Below are positions 17,328-26,827 of a DNA stretch of 64,000 nucleotides, piece by piece. Location: assembly GCF_002831565.1 (NCBI RefSeq), contig NZ_CP025096.1, positions 3,697,027-3,761,026 on the forward strand, given 5' to 3'. This DNA is from Spirosoma pollinicola. Its GTDB lineage: Bacteria > Bacteroidota > Bacteroidia > Cytophagales > Spirosomataceae. How positions within the stretch are numbered: the first letter of the stretch is position 1; each line of letters starts with the position of its first letter. Made by a program: the position numbers and the translations under genes. The notes under the pieces are model-generated. The model was not told the origin of the DNA, searched no databases, and saw only the letters and a program-made list of their open reading frames with translations.

Positions 17328-18449
17328 CTATCTAGCCGTCATCAGGATGCATACCGGAGCAGGAACCTTCACTGATTGGCCTGTATAGGTCAGCTTACCC
17401 GTTTTCTGATCGCGTCGGAAAATAGTAATATTGTCTGAATCCTGATGGGCGACAAAAATGAATTCACCTTTAGGGTCAATCAGGAAATTACGGGGTGTTT
17501 TACCCTCGGTAGGCTGATCGCCCACTTTCGTCAGCTTTCCATCTGTACCAATAGCAAAGATGGCGAGTGTGTTAGCCCCCCGATTCGACTGATACAAAAA
17601 CTTGCCCGATGGGTCAATATGAATATCAGCACTGGTATTCTGGCCCGTAAAGTCGGCAGGTAACGTTTTGACGTTGTCCTCTAGCAACGTTAATGCGCCC
17701 GTTTTGGCATCACGGGAAAAGACAGCAACCGTTGAGGTCAGTTCTTCGACCAGATAGGCGTATTTTCCATTAGGGTGAAACGTAAAATGACGCGGCCCTG
17801 ATCCGGGTTTAACAGTTGCGTAAGGTGTTGTGGCTGGTTTTATCTTACTTGCCTTTGCGTCAACATCAAAAATATTTAGCTTATCGGTTGTCAAATCAGC
17901 TACATAAACAAAGCGGTTGTCGGGCGCGAGCGTGGCCGAGTGTACATGAGCCCTTTCCTGCCGTTGTGTATTTGGTCCAGTACCAATATCTTGAACGCTG
18001 TCGGTAGGAGCACTTAATTTACCATCGGCGTTGATCGGTAATACCGCCAGACTGCCCCCCCCATAGTTGGAAACGAAAGCCGTTTTGCCAGTTTGATCAA
18101 CACTAATATGGCAGGGCCCCCCGCCGAGTGATGATTGTCCATTCAAAAATTGAAGCTTGCCAGTCGCTTTATCAATGGCATAGGAACTAACACCACCAAG
18201 CTTGTCGGCTCCTTCATTAACAGAGTACAGGTAATTGCCATTTGGATGAAAAGCCAGAAAAGAGGGACTTTTTGCATTGGAAACGGCCTGAATAGGTTGC
18301 ATGGTACCAGCTTTTCGGTCAAATTCGAACACATATATACCTTCACTTCCCCGGAGAGAGTATGTGCCAACATACATGCGTTCTTTGCCCGACTGAGCTT
18401 GCGCTGTCAGGCCTGCGCCAATCAAAACAGTAATCAATAGTTTGTTCAT
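17328..18449 (-). CDS. Exported lactonase family protein (6-phosphogluconolactonase-like propeller)
   Basis: 373 aa with a signal peptide (NKLLITVLIGAGLTAQAQ). Seven-bladed propeller of the YbhE/Pgl type: MYVGTYSLRGSEGIYVFEFD, SPSFLAFHPNGNYLYSVNEG, GGGPCHISVDQTGKTAFVSNYGGGS, GSGPRHFTFHPNGKYAYLVEEL and FLIDPKGEFIFVAHQDS. Cytosolic Pgl hydrolyses 6-phosphogluconolactone, but export makes a phosphorylated substrate unlikely here. Together with the neighbouring DUF1080 and SMP-30-like genes it suggests extracytoplasmic oxidised-sugar processing. Confidence 0.9.
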   Translation of the reverse strand: MNKLLITVLIGAGLTAQAQSGKERMYVGTYSLRGSEGIYVFEFDRKAGTMQPIQAVSNAKSPSFLAFHPNGNYLYSVNEGADKLGGVSSYAIDKATGKLQFLNGQSSLGGGPCHISVDQTGKTAFVSNYGGGSLAVLPINADGKLSAPTDSVQDIGTGPNTQRQERAHVHSATLAPDNRFVYVADLTTDKLNIFDVDAKASKIKPATTPYATVKPGSGPRHFTFHPNGKYAYLVEELTSTVAVFSRDAKTGALTLLEDNVKTLPADFTGQNTSADIHIDPSGKFLYQSNRGANTLAIFAIGTDGKLTKVGDQPTEGKTPRNFLIDPKGEFIFVAHQDSDNITIFRRDQKTGKLTYTGQSVKVPAPVCILMTAR

Positions 18450-18628
18450 AAATCATAGAAGTGATTCTGGTTAATAAGCATGGAGTTCAGGTAAACTACC
18501 GATTTCATTTATGGGGGTTTATGGATAGAATTAAAGTTTTTCAAAAAAATTAGTAAGTAGATGAGGAAATTATCAAACAGAATTGTTTTACATGAAGAAA
18601 GCTGTGAAGTCGATTCGCCAGAATGATT

Positions 18629-18636
18629 TACTTTTG
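18629..18636 (+). promoter_or_regulatory. -7 promoter box for the OmpA-family gene
   Basis: TACTTTTG matches TAnnTTTG and lies 72 nt before the ATG at 18709. No good -33 TTG is seen. Confidence 0.45.
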
Positions 18637-18708
18637 TATCAACGATTAGCGTCATTCATTCCCAGCATTTATCGTTTAACCTAACTTTTTGTTTATACCT
18701 CCAGTAGT

Positions 18709-19593
18709 ATGAAACGAGTATTGATTCTTTTTGCGGCCGTAGCAATGCTAGCTTCCTGTAACAGTAAGAAGCGCCTGGCCGAAATCAAAACCTTACAGGA
18801 TGCACGCGATAAGGCAGTTGCTTCGCTGAACGACTGCGATCAGCGCACAGCTACACTTCGTTCGCAGTTGTCGGCCAAAGACACCGATTTACAAGGCAAA
18901 GACAAGCAAGTGGGTGATCTGCAATCGCAAATTGATTACCTCAAAAAGACGAACACTAACCTCCTCGACCGGATGTCGGATTTGTCGATTGTGAGCAAAT
19001 CAGGTGCTGAAAGCATCAAAAAATCGCTCGAAACGTTGAACGAGCAAACAAAATATACCAATAACCTCAACTCATCTATTCAGCGGAAAGATTCATTGAA
19101 TCTGGCGCTCGTGATGAGCCTGAAACGGTCACTAGACGATATTAATGACCAGGATGTACAGGTTGAAGTGAAAAAAGGTGTTGTTTATGTCTCTCTTTCA
19201 GACAAGCTTTTATTTAAATCGGGCAGCTATGAGGTTTTACCAGCTGCCGAAGTCGTTTTAGGTAAAGTAGCTAAAGTTGTAAACGACCATAAAGAGCTTG
19301 ATATTCTGGTAGAAGGTCACACAGATGCTGTCCCCATTGCAACGAACGCTATCAAAGACAACTGGGATTTGAGTGCTTTACGGGCTACTTCGGTTGTTCG
19401 GACATTGCAGAGTAAGTTCAGCGTATCTCCTGAGCGTATGACAGCCGGTGGCCGATCAGAATTTTCGCCTAAAGACGACAATACAACGTCTGTAGGTCGT
19501 CAACAGAATCGCCGTACTGAAATCATCATTACGCCAAAGCTTGATCAATTCTTCAACCTGATGTCGAGTGGCCAGGCTGGTGGAAGCAAGTAA
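18709..19593 (+). CDS. OmpA-family peptidoglycan-binding lipoprotein
   Basis: 294 aa. Lipobox LASC gives Cys17 as the acylated residue. Residues about 25-140 form a coiled coil (DARDKAVASLNDCDQ and DLQSQIDYLKKTNTNLLDR). The C-terminal about 120 residues are an OmpA domain: ILVEGHTDAVP, NWDLSALRATSVVRTL, PERMTAGGRSEF and QQNRRTEIIITP, with the Asp and Arg that bind diaminopimelate. It links the outer membrane to the cell wall. It is monocistronic, with a strong terminator. Confidence 0.93.
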   Translation: MKRVLILFAAVAMLASCNSKKRLAEIKTLQDARDKAVASLNDCDQRTATLRSQLSAKDTDLQGKDKQVGDLQSQIDYLKKTNTNLLDRMSDLSIVSKSGAESIKKSLETLNEQTKYTNNLNSSIQRKDSLNLALVMSLKRSLDDINDQDVQVEVKKGVVYVSLSDKLLFKSGSYEVLPAAEVVLGKVAKVVNDHKELDILVEGHTDAVPIATNAIKDNWDLSALRATSVVRTLQSKFSVSPERMTAGGRSEFSPKDDNTTSVGRQQNRRTEIIITPKLDQFFNLMSSGQAGGSK

Positions 19594-19626
19594 CGTATAC
19601 GTATCTCCGATAAACTGGGGAAGTTC

Positions 19627-19679
19627 ATAGCATTAAAAAAGCCCGTATCTGCATCAGATACGGGCTTTTTTAATGCTAT
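19627..19679. terminator. Bidirectional intrinsic terminator between the OmpA gene and lspA
   Basis: A perfect 24-bp stem (19627-19650 with 19656-19679) with an A-tract on the left arm and a T-tract on the right gives U-runs in both directions. It separates the convergent OmpA gene and lspA. Confidence 0.92.
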
Positions 19680-19719
19680 CAGTCAAACTCTGGCTAACAT
19701 TTGCAACATGATCAAACCT

Positions 19720-20493
19720 TTAGTCTAAACGCTTTGGTTCTTCGGGTATAACCGACTCAGGCGTGGGCTGTTGACTATCATCTGATGATGTTTCTGTTTC
19801 TTTGTTCATTGGTTTCTGTTCATCATCTTCATCAAGAAACTCGGATGCAGGTAATACGGATGCCTCTACCGCATCCGGGCCGGAAATGGGAAGAAGACTG
19901 TCTTCAATAGGTGGCTCACCAAAAAAGCGGCGTTGAAAAAACAGGATGATGCACACACCAACGAAGATGCAGGAATCGGCAATGTTAAAAATAGGCGTTG
20001 AATAGTACTGACCGCCCCAAACAGGTACCCATTCAGGAATAAAACCTTCCCAAACGTCCACAAAAATCATATCAATTACCTGCCCATGAAACCAGGGTGT
20101 AGGCGATCCATAGGGGGCATTGTTAAGAAATACGCCGTAAAATGTGCTGTCAATTACATTGCCGACAGCACCGGCCAATATCATCGCCATTGCCCAGAGT
20201 AGGCCATTAGGCGCTCCTCTATGCGCCAGACTTACCAGATAATAGCCAATTCCGACCATGGCAAACAGTCGAAAAATGCTCAGTAAAAGTTTACCGTATT
20301 CGTGCCCTAACTGCATTCCGAACGCCATACCTGGATTCAGCACGTAGTGGAGTTTGAGCCAATCACCAGCAACTTTAACCTGGCCTGCAAAGCCGGGTGC
20401 CATGTAGAAATGTACAGCCAGCTTCACGCCCTGATCAAGTGCAATCAGGAACAGCGTCAGCAGAAAATACTTATAGGGACTTTTCTGAATCAT
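19720..20493 (-). CDS. lspA: Lipoprotein signal peptidase (signal peptidase II)
   Basis: 257 aa, against about 160-210 in most bacteria. It cleaves signal peptides of prolipoproteins in the inner membrane. Four hydrophobic helices are visible, with the catalytic Asp residues in GAVGNVIDS and FNIADSCIFVG, and the LNPGMAFGM loop. The last about 55 residues are a hydrophilic acidic tail (rich in Glu, Asp, Pro, Ser) that is not part of the catalytic fold. A proline dehydrogenase terminator lies directly upstream. Confidence 0.95.
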   Translation of the reverse strand: MIQKSPYKYFLLTLFLIALDQGVKLAVHFYMAPGFAGQVKVAGDWLKLHYVLNPGMAFGMQLGHEYGKLLLSIFRLFAMVGIGYYLVSLAHRGAPNGLLWAMAMILAGAVGNVIDSTFYGVFLNNAPYGSPTPWFHGQVIDMIFVDVWEGFIPEWVPVWGGQYYSTPIFNIADSCIFVGVCIILFFQRRFFGEPPIEDSLLPISGPDAVEASVLPASEFLDEDDEQKPMNKETETSSDDSQQPTPESVIPEEPKRLD

Positions 20494-20494
20494 A

Positions 20495-20541
20495 TTAAAA
20501 AATACAGCAAGGTACCGACCAATCGACCGGGGCCTTGCTGT
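20495..20541 (-). terminator. Terminator of the proline dehydrogenase gene
   Basis: Arms 20504-20512 and 20533-20541 form a perfect 9-bp stem with extra inner pairing. On the minus strand a run of T follows (complement of 20497-20502). It ends directly before the lspA start. Confidence 0.8.
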
Positions 20542-20558
20542 GTATGTGTACTCGGTTA

Positions 20559-21794
20559 TTAACAGCCTTTACGGCGTTTCAATTCATTACTAATCAGCGA
20601 GAACTCGCGGCTGCTCTGCCCGGAAATTGACTTGTTCTCTTCGGCCCGGCGGAACAGATACGGCATAACCGATTCAACAGGGCCATAGGGCACATATTTA
20701 GCCACGTTGTACCCGGCATTGGCCAGATTGTACGATATATTGTCGCTCATACCCAGCAACTGGGCAAAGTAAATATGCACATCATTGGGTTGAATACTCA
20801 TTTCCTTCATGAGCTGAACACAATAATGGCAACTGGCTTCATTATGGGTGCCTAGGCAAATGGAAATGGTTTCGCGGTTCTGTAAACAAAAGTCGATGGC
20901 CTCGTCAAACGCCAGATCGGTATCTTCTTTTGTTGGCTGGATCGGGTCCTGATACTCCTCTTCGTGGGCGCGAAGTCGCTCTTTTTCCAGATACGCACCA
21001 CGCACCAGTTTCACACCCAGATAATAGCCTTTTGCCTGCGCTTCGGCTGTATCGCGCCGAAGGTGAGCCATGCTTTCCCAACGGTACATCTGGTAGGTAT
21101 TATAGACAATGGGGCGCTCGTGATTATAGCGGTACATCATCTCATAAGCCAGCGTATCGATCGTATCCTGAATCCAGCTTTCTTCGGCGTCGATGAAAAC
21201 ACGTACGTTTCGCTCGTTGGCTCGCTGGCAAATGGTATCGACACGCTTCATAACGCGGTCAAATTCAGCTTTTTGCTCTTTGTTCAGCGAATCGCCAATT
21301 TGAATCGCTTCGAGCAGGTCGGTCGAGGCAATACCAGTTACCTTAAAAACAGAAAAAGGAATGTCATCAGATTCACTGGCCCGCTCGATCGTACGAAGAA
21401 TTTCGAGGGTTGTTTCGTCGAAACTTTTTTCAGTTTCCTCACCCTCAACAGAGTAGTCGAGAATGGTACCTACATGAACATCATGTAGATGTTGGATTGT
21501 TTTTTCTGAGTCCTGAATGCTCTCTCCTCCACAAAATTGACCGAAAATTGTGCTTTTAATGAGGAATTTGATAGGGAGACGTAAACGTAGGGCAATCTTT
21601 ATGAAAAAAGTCCCTAAATTTACCAACCATCCCTTATTCATCAACGCAAATAACCAGTAAGTCTTTCGGAGTTTAAAGTCCGACTGGGACGAAAAAGCAA
21701 TCGAAGTGTCCTCAAATGAGAGGGGGCGGATAGTTGACTTTAAGTCTGTAAGGCCCTGGACAGTCTCCGGCATTAGATTACCTCGGTTCGACAT
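20559..21794 (-). CDS. Proline dehydrogenase
   Basis: About 411 aa. It oxidises proline to pyrroline-5-carboxylate with FAD, passing electrons to the respiratory chain. It is a single-domain enzyme (no P5C dehydrogenase fusion). Family blocks are STIFGQFCGGE, VGTILDYSVEGEE, FSVFKVTGIAS, VRVFIDAEESWIQDTID, YNTYQMYRWE, GVKLVRGAYLEKER, ISICLGTHNEAS and the end FAQLLGMSDNISYNLA. In-frame starts at 21827, 21794 and 21773 are all possible; the N-terminus is not decisive. Confidence 0.93.
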   Translation of the reverse strand: MSNRGNLMPETVQGLTDLKSTIRPLSFEDTSIAFSSQSDFKLRKTYWLFALMNKGWLVNLGTFFIKIALRLRLPIKFLIKSTIFGQFCGGESIQDSEKTIQHLHDVHVGTILDYSVEGEETEKSFDETTLEILRTIERASESDDIPFSVFKVTGIASTDLLEAIQIGDSLNKEQKAEFDRVMKRVDTICQRANERNVRVFIDAEESWIQDTIDTLAYEMMYRYNHERPIVYNTYQMYRWESMAHLRRDTAEAQAKGYYLGVKLVRGAYLEKERLRAHEEEYQDPIQPTKEDTDLAFDEAIDFCLQNRETISICLGTHNEASCHYCVQLMKEMSIQPNDVHIYFAQLLGMSDNISYNLANAGYNVAKYVPYGPVESVMPYLFRRAEENKSISGQSSREFSLISNELKRRKGC

Positions 21795-22012
21795 ATCAGT
21801 GCTCCGTTTGGGCGGTGCTACTAGCATAACTTAAGTGCGTGTCGGCTAACACGACCGAAATATATAACGAAATTTCGGTCAATCAGTTAACGTGCCGGCA
21901 CGGCTTGGTTCGACAAACTAAAAACGGTTATAGACAAATGAAGGAACCGGCTTGAAAAACAGCCAATTCCCTGACAAATATACCATAAATTTAAATTGAA
22001 AGTTCCCCTGTA

Positions 22013-22042
22013 GGGTAATAGGTTATTACTCTTAGATTACCC
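22013..22042 (+). promoter_or_regulatory. Small palindrome before the DAHP synthase gene
   Basis: GGGTAAT at 22013-22019 pairs perfectly with ATTACCC at 22036-22042, just upstream of the ATG at 22050. It could be an operator or a leader hairpin. Only the symmetry supports it. Confidence 0.3.
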
Positions 22043-22049
22043 GTTTAGT

Positions 22050-23153
22050 ATGAAAGTAGAATTAGCCGTAGAGCCGCTTGGATCGTGGATTGATACCAAC
22101 GGCAAGCCTCTGATCATTGCTGGTCCTTGCAGTGCCGAGACCGAAGATCAGTTAGTTGAAACCGCTCGCCAGTTGAAGGCACTGGGCGCGGTTCACGCCA
22201 TACGCGCGGGCGTTTGGAAGCCCCGCACCCGGCCGGGTAGTTTTGAGGGTATGGGCGAAGCAGCCTTGCCCTGGATTCAGCGCGCCAAAGCCGAAACGGG
22301 TCTGCCGTTTGCGGTTGAGGTTGCCACACCTCAGCACATCGAACTGGCTCTGAAATATGGTGTTGATATCCTATGGATTGGTGCCCGCACGACAGTAAAC
22401 CCATTCAACGTACAGGAAATTGCTGATGCCCTGCGTGGTGTTGACGTACCTGTACTGGTTAAAAATCCGGTAAATCCAGATCTGGCCCTTTGGGTTGGTG
22501 CTTTCGAGCGTATCGCTGGAGCCGGTATTAAAAAACTGGGCGCTATCCACCGTGGCTTTGCAACGGGTGAGGCCAGCAAGTACCGCAACATCCCGATGTG
22601 GCAGATGGCTATTGAGCTGAAGTCGATCTTCCCTCAACTGCCAATCATTGGTGATCCCAGCCACATGGCAGGTAAACGGGCTTATCTGAACGAATTGGCT
22701 CAGATGGCACTTGATCTTAACTACGATGGGCTGATTGTTGAGTCGCACATTGATCCAGATAAAGCATGGAGTGACGCTGCACAACAGTTGACACCTGCTG
22801 CTTTTGGCGAAATGCTCGATCACTTGGAAATTCGTCAGGTTGAATCGCAAAATCTGGAATTTCAGAGCTTTGTTGAGCAATCACGTCGTAACATCGACAA
22901 TGTTGACCGGCAGATCGTTGAGATGCTTGGTGCTCGTATGGCCCTTGTTGAGCGTCTGGCTGAATACAAGCGTGATAACAACGTAACGCTGTTCCAGCCT
23001 GATCGTTGGAAAGAAATTCTGCAAACACGTACCGACCTCGGTAAAAAACTGAATCTGTATCCAGAACTAGTGGAAGAAATCTACAAGATTATCCACATGG
23101 AGTCGATTCGGAAGCAAACCGAGATCATCCATAGCACAACGCAAAGCGTATAG
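22050..23153 (+). CDS. aroG: Bifunctional DAHP synthase/chorismate mutase
   Basis: 367 aa fusion. Residues about 10-265 are a class I-beta DAHP synthase (PLIIAGPCSAETEDQL, IRAGVWKPRTRPGSFEGMGE, DILWIGARTTVNPF, VLVKNPVNPDLALWVGA and IIGDPSHMAGKR), condensing PEP with erythrose 4-phosphate. Residues about 275-360 are an AroQ-type chorismate mutase (NIDNVDRQIVEMLGARM, LAEYKRD, LYPELVEEIYKIIHMESIRKQ). The mutase domain probably also works as an allosteric module. The stop codon starts a long inverted repeat. Confidence 0.94.
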   Translation: MKVELAVEPLGSWIDTNGKPLIIAGPCSAETEDQLVETARQLKALGAVHAIRAGVWKPRTRPGSFEGMGEAALPWIQRAKAETGLPFAVEVATPQHIELALKYGVDILWIGARTTVNPFNVQEIADALRGVDVPVLVKNPVNPDLALWVGAFERIAGAGIKKLGAIHRGFATGEASKYRNIPMWQMAIELKSIFPQLPIIGDPSHMAGKRAYLNELAQMALDLNYDGLIVESHIDPDKAWSDAAQQLTPAAFGEMLDHLEIRQVESQNLEFQSFVEQSRRNIDNVDRQIVEMLGARMALVERLAEYKRDNNVTLFQPDRWKEILQTRTDLGKKLNLYPELVEEIYKIIHMESIRKQTEIIHSTTQSV

Positions 23154-23266
23154 TTAGTTTTTAGTTAATTAATGAAATGGGTGAAGTGAGTGAAGTAAGT
23201 GGCGTTGTAATGCTTCACTTACTTCACTCACTCCACCCATTTCACTAATTAACTAAAAACTAACTA
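23151..23266. repeat. 51-nt inverted repeat with 9-nt internal period
   Basis: Arms 23151-23201 and 23216-23266 pair at 49 of 51 positions. It begins in the stop codon of the DAHP synthase gene and ends 9 nt before the stop of the convergent DUF4249 gene. Within the left arm the word TGAA recurs at 23173, 23182 and 23191, a 9-nt step. It is a probable bidirectional terminator. Confidence 0.88.
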
Positions 23267-23274
23267 CACTTTCT

Positions 23275-24237
23275 TTACTTCAATTTCAGCGTTAACGTCG
23301 CGTTGTTATAACCGGCAAAACACCCAAGTCCACCAGCAATATTGCTTGGAATCAGGACAGGTTCGGCGAATGGATTATTACGTGATCGACGTTGCCGGAT
23401 GATAGCCTCCTGATAGCGGTAGTACGATTGCTCAATACTGAGCAGGTTCACTGTTATAGCGGCCGTATTGTATTGATTATAAAAACCAGTTTGCTCATTA
23501 ATGGCTGATGAGTTAGCATTTATAAAAGCCCTGCCCGAAGGGATAACGGTGCCGTCGAGCCCTACATCAGTAAACAATCCCCGGTTGTCATCGTCGAACG
23601 AAAGACTGTTGTAATTTTCTTCCCGAATATTTACCGTTGTTGTGTACCGAAAAATACCGGCAACCTGATAAGCGTTCTCTTGACCGACAGGGTCTTGCCA
23701 ACTTACTCGTATATAATAGCGTCCGTTTAACCTGCGATTTTGTGTTTCGGCCAATGAATCAAATTTAATCACTGTTGGGTCAACGGCTTGTGGAATAGTG
23801 CAGGTACTGGTTGCCAGTTGGCCATTGGCTGTTTTGACAGTCAGGGTATAGGTTCGACCTGCTATAACAGGGAGTTGCTTGGCACTGATGCTATAATAGG
23901 GGAGAATGGTGTCATTGCGGGGTGTTGTGTTGTTATACGTTAATACAACCGAACGGTCGCCTTCCGATAGGGTGACGATAGCGTCGGTGACGTTATTGCC
24001 TGTCTGTAACAAACTGATACTATCACCCACTACGGTATTGGAGCGCGTAACTTTGACCGTCAATACGGTATCTTGCGGACAAAGAAAACCACTGACCACC
24101 AGTTTGGAGGACTCCAACCCTAATTGCCCTGGATCAACTTCATTTCGCAGGCCGGTACACTCCTGAAGCAGTATAATTCCCGTGAAGCAACTAATAAGTA
24201 GCAGGATGGCGCGATAAATTCGTCTTGATAAACGCAT
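23275..24237 (-). CDS. DUF4249 family outer-membrane-associated lipoprotein
   Basis: 320 aa. An N-terminal hydrophobic segment with possible lipobox Cys17 (LISC) precedes beta-rich domains: SSKLVVSGFLCPQDTVLTVKVTRS, VTDAIVTLSEGDRSVVLTY and GRTYTLTVKTANGQLATSTCTIP. DUF4249 genes commonly follow TonB receptors in Bacteroidota, as here, where its ATG overlaps the receptor stop (TGATG). It is likely a surface-exposed partner of that receptor; the ligand is unknown. Confidence 0.88.
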   Translation of the reverse strand: MRLSRRIYRAILLLISCFTGIILLQECTGLRNEVDPGQLGLESSKLVVSGFLCPQDTVLTVKVTRSNTVVGDSISLLQTGNNVTDAIVTLSEGDRSVVLTYNNTTPRNDTILPYYSISAKQLPVIAGRTYTLTVKTANGQLATSTCTIPQAVDPTVIKFDSLAETQNRRLNGRYYIRVSWQDPVGQENAYQVAGIFRYTTTVNIREENYNSLSFDDDNRGLFTDVGLDGTVIPSGRAFINANSSAINEQTGFYNQYNTAAITVNLLSIEQSYYRYQEAIIRQRRSRNNPFAEPVLIPSNIAGGLGCFAGYNNATLTLKLK

Positions 24238-26663
24238 CAGAATTTGAAGTTATAGCTAACGGCTGGTACAACAGGGAATACAGAATAGCGGAACAGAGCT
24301 GTTCGAGTGGGCTCGGTAGCCGTAGCAGGAACCGATTCAAGTCGGTAGAAAAACGGGTTCCGGCGGTCGTAGAGATTGTAAACACTGAATTCCCAGGTTC
24401 GTTCATGGTGTTTCATCTTCTTGTGAAACTGAACGCCCAAGTCGAAGCGATGATACGGCTCCGCCCGAAAACTATTTTTCTGGGTTCCATAATCATCAAC
24501 GGTACGTCCGGGGCTGAAAAAAGATTGAACGATACCGGGCGAGCCACCATATACCAGCGCATTGCCAGCGCGATAGCTATCAAAACGTCCCACTGGAACG
24601 GTCAGAGCGTTACCCGTTCCGTACACCCACACTGCCGACAATGTTATTTTCTTACTTAAGTCATAAATGCCTACCAACGAAATGTCGTGCCTGCGGTCGT
24701 AGCGTGGGTAATAGGGCTGGCCACCGTTCAGTTCGGCAAATTGCCACTGAGTCCAGGAGAGGGTATAACCTGCCCACCCAGAAAATCGCCCTGCTTTTTT
24801 CTGTAACAAAATCTCCACGCCATAAGACCAGCCCCGTCCTGCTGTTACATTATCTTCCCACCGTAAGCTGTTGGCCGATGTTGGATCATTGATAAGTAAA
24901 AAACTGGCTCCTTCCTTATAATTGATGATGTTACTCATTGACTTATAATAGCCCTCAACCGTTAGCGTCAACCCCCTGACGAACTCACTACCGGTCGTAA
25001 AGTCTTTGGCAATACCCAAAGCAACCTGCTGTGATTGTTGTGGCTTAACACGGTCGGTACTGGGAACCCACAAATCAGTAGGCAGACCGATGCCCGTATT
25101 TGACAGCAAGTGAACGTACTGGTTCATGAGGGCATACGACGCCTTGATCGACAAATCGGGTTTAAGTGTAAACGCTCCCGAGAGCCGGGGTTCGGGTTTG
25201 ATATACGTTGCATTCGTCTGGTGAAAATAACTTAGGCGCAGTCCACCATTTATGCGCCAGCGGCTGGACGGCCGCCAGGTATCTTCTGCATAAATACCTG
25301 ACTCAAGTACATCAATCGTGTTAATATTGTTAATGGCCTGATTAATACCGGCATTTTGAAGCACTACCGCACTGGGTGTAAACCGATGGTATGTACTCTG
25401 AAGCCCCACTTTCACCGAGTGTTGCGGGGTTGGATAGTAATCGACATCGTATTTGAGCGAAAAATCCCGAATACCGGAATTGTACTGGAGTGAATAGGTG
25501 TCTGTAGCGAGTGTACTTTTTTCAACCGCTGAGATCTGGAATTTATAATCGCTGAAAATCAATGATAAGTTGGCAAACAGCTTCTGATTAAACAGGTGAT
25601 TCCAGCGGAGCGTGCCAGTGGCATTGCCCCAACCTAGCCCAATGTCGTTATTCTGGCTATTGTCGTGTGCATAGAACTTGTCGCGGCCAAAATAGCCGCT
25701 CAGATAGACTTTGTTTGTTGGGCTAAAATCGTAGTTCGCCTTGGCGTTCAGGTCATAGAAATAATAACCAGCCTGCATCTGCCCTTTGGTCTGTGCATTA
25801 ATGAGCGGTGCCGCAACGATATCGAGGTATGTTCGGCGGCCAGATATCAGAAACGACCCAGAAGGCTGGCCCGGCTTTTTGTTCTTCGTCAGTGGCCCTT
25901 CAAGCGTTAATCGGGAAGCGATTAAGCCAATTCCGCCTTCTCCATGCAGTTTCTCCCGGTTGCCATCCTTCATATTCAGGTCAATAACCGACGATAGCCG
26001 CCCGCCATACCGCGCCGGGAAGCCACCTTTTATTAACTCGACGCTTTTGATGGCATCGCCATTAAAGACCGAGAAAAAGCCAAATAAGTGACTGGCATTA
26101 TAGACAACGGCATCATCCAGAATGATAAGATTTTGATCGGGACCACCGCCCCGAACATAAATTCCCGTTTGACCTTCGGAGCCTTTCTGCACGCCCGGCA
26201 TAAGTTGAAGTACTTTCAACACATCTTTCTCGCCCAGAAAAGCCGGTATTTTTTTGATCTGGCTTACCGGAACATCAATCGTACTCATCTGTGCACTTTC
26301 GCTCACTTTTTCGGTTAGACGTCCCGCTGTCACATCGACTTCGGCCAGTCGCTGGCCGGGCGTCAGCAATACATTCAGCGTTTGATTCGTGCGTAGCCCA
26401 ATGGTACGTGCTATGGCATCATAGCCCACAAACGAATAAGCCAGCCGCAGGCTATCCTGTGCTGGTAGGGTTAGTGAATAAAATCCATAGGTGTTGGTGG
26501 TCGTACCCGTAGTGGTACCGGGGAGGTACACATTTACGCCAATGAGGGCTTCCTGACTCACCGCTTCTCGTACGTAGCCGCTCACTGTGAAGCGAGGGGG
26601 CGGGTTTTGTGCCCATAAGACTGTGGTAGATAAAAACAATAAAACCAGTAATCGTATTCGCAT
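24237..26663 (-). CDS. TonB-dependent outer membrane receptor
   Basis: About 808 aa from ATG 26663, which begins a signal peptide (RIRLLVLLFLSTTVLWAQ). An N-terminal CarboxypepD_reg-like domain (FTVSGYVREAVSQEALIGVNVYLPG) is followed by a plug (EKDVLKVLQLMPGVQKGSEGQTGIYVRGG, LIILDDAVVYNASHLFGFFSVF) and a 22-strand barrel ending in an aromatic residue (VPAVSYNFKF). It imports an unknown ligand with TonB energy. It is translationally coupled to the DUF4249 gene. Confidence 0.93.
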   Translation of the reverse strand: MRIRLLVLLFLSTTVLWAQNPPPRFTVSGYVREAVSQEALIGVNVYLPGTTTGTTTNTYGFYSLTLPAQDSLRLAYSFVGYDAIARTIGLRTNQTLNVLLTPGQRLAEVDVTAGRLTEKVSESAQMSTIDVPVSQIKKIPAFLGEKDVLKVLQLMPGVQKGSEGQTGIYVRGGGPDQNLIILDDAVVYNASHLFGFFSVFNGDAIKSVELIKGGFPARYGGRLSSVIDLNMKDGNREKLHGEGGIGLIASRLTLEGPLTKNKKPGQPSGSFLISGRRTYLDIVAAPLINAQTKGQMQAGYYFYDLNAKANYDFSPTNKVYLSGYFGRDKFYAHDNSQNNDIGLGWGNATGTLRWNHLFNQKLFANLSLIFSDYKFQISAVEKSTLATDTYSLQYNSGIRDFSLKYDVDYYPTPQHSVKVGLQSTYHRFTPSAVVLQNAGINQAINNINTIDVLESGIYAEDTWRPSSRWRINGGLRLSYFHQTNATYIKPEPRLSGAFTLKPDLSIKASYALMNQYVHLLSNTGIGLPTDLWVPSTDRVKPQQSQQVALGIAKDFTTGSEFVRGLTLTVEGYYKSMSNIINYKEGASFLLINDPTSANSLRWEDNVTAGRGWSYGVEILLQKKAGRFSGWAGYTLSWTQWQFAELNGGQPYYPRYDRRHDISLVGIYDLSKKITLSAVWVYGTGNALTVPVGRFDSYRAGNALVYGGSPGIVQSFFSPGRTVDDYGTQKNSFRAEPYHRFDLGVQFHKKMKHHERTWEFSVYNLYDRRNPFFYRLESVPATATEPTRTALFRYSVFPVVPAVSYNFKF

Positions 26664-26827
26664 AGGTAGAGTAAGTATAGCTAAAGAGAGCGCGTTGAGG
26701 CTGTAAGGAATGGACAAGATAAAAAGTATTGGACGCTCTGGTAACATTCCTTGGGAATACTATAACAAAACGATGAAGTGCTGCCGTCCATTGCTCAATT
26801 TCAGTTATGAATTCGAACAAAACGCCT

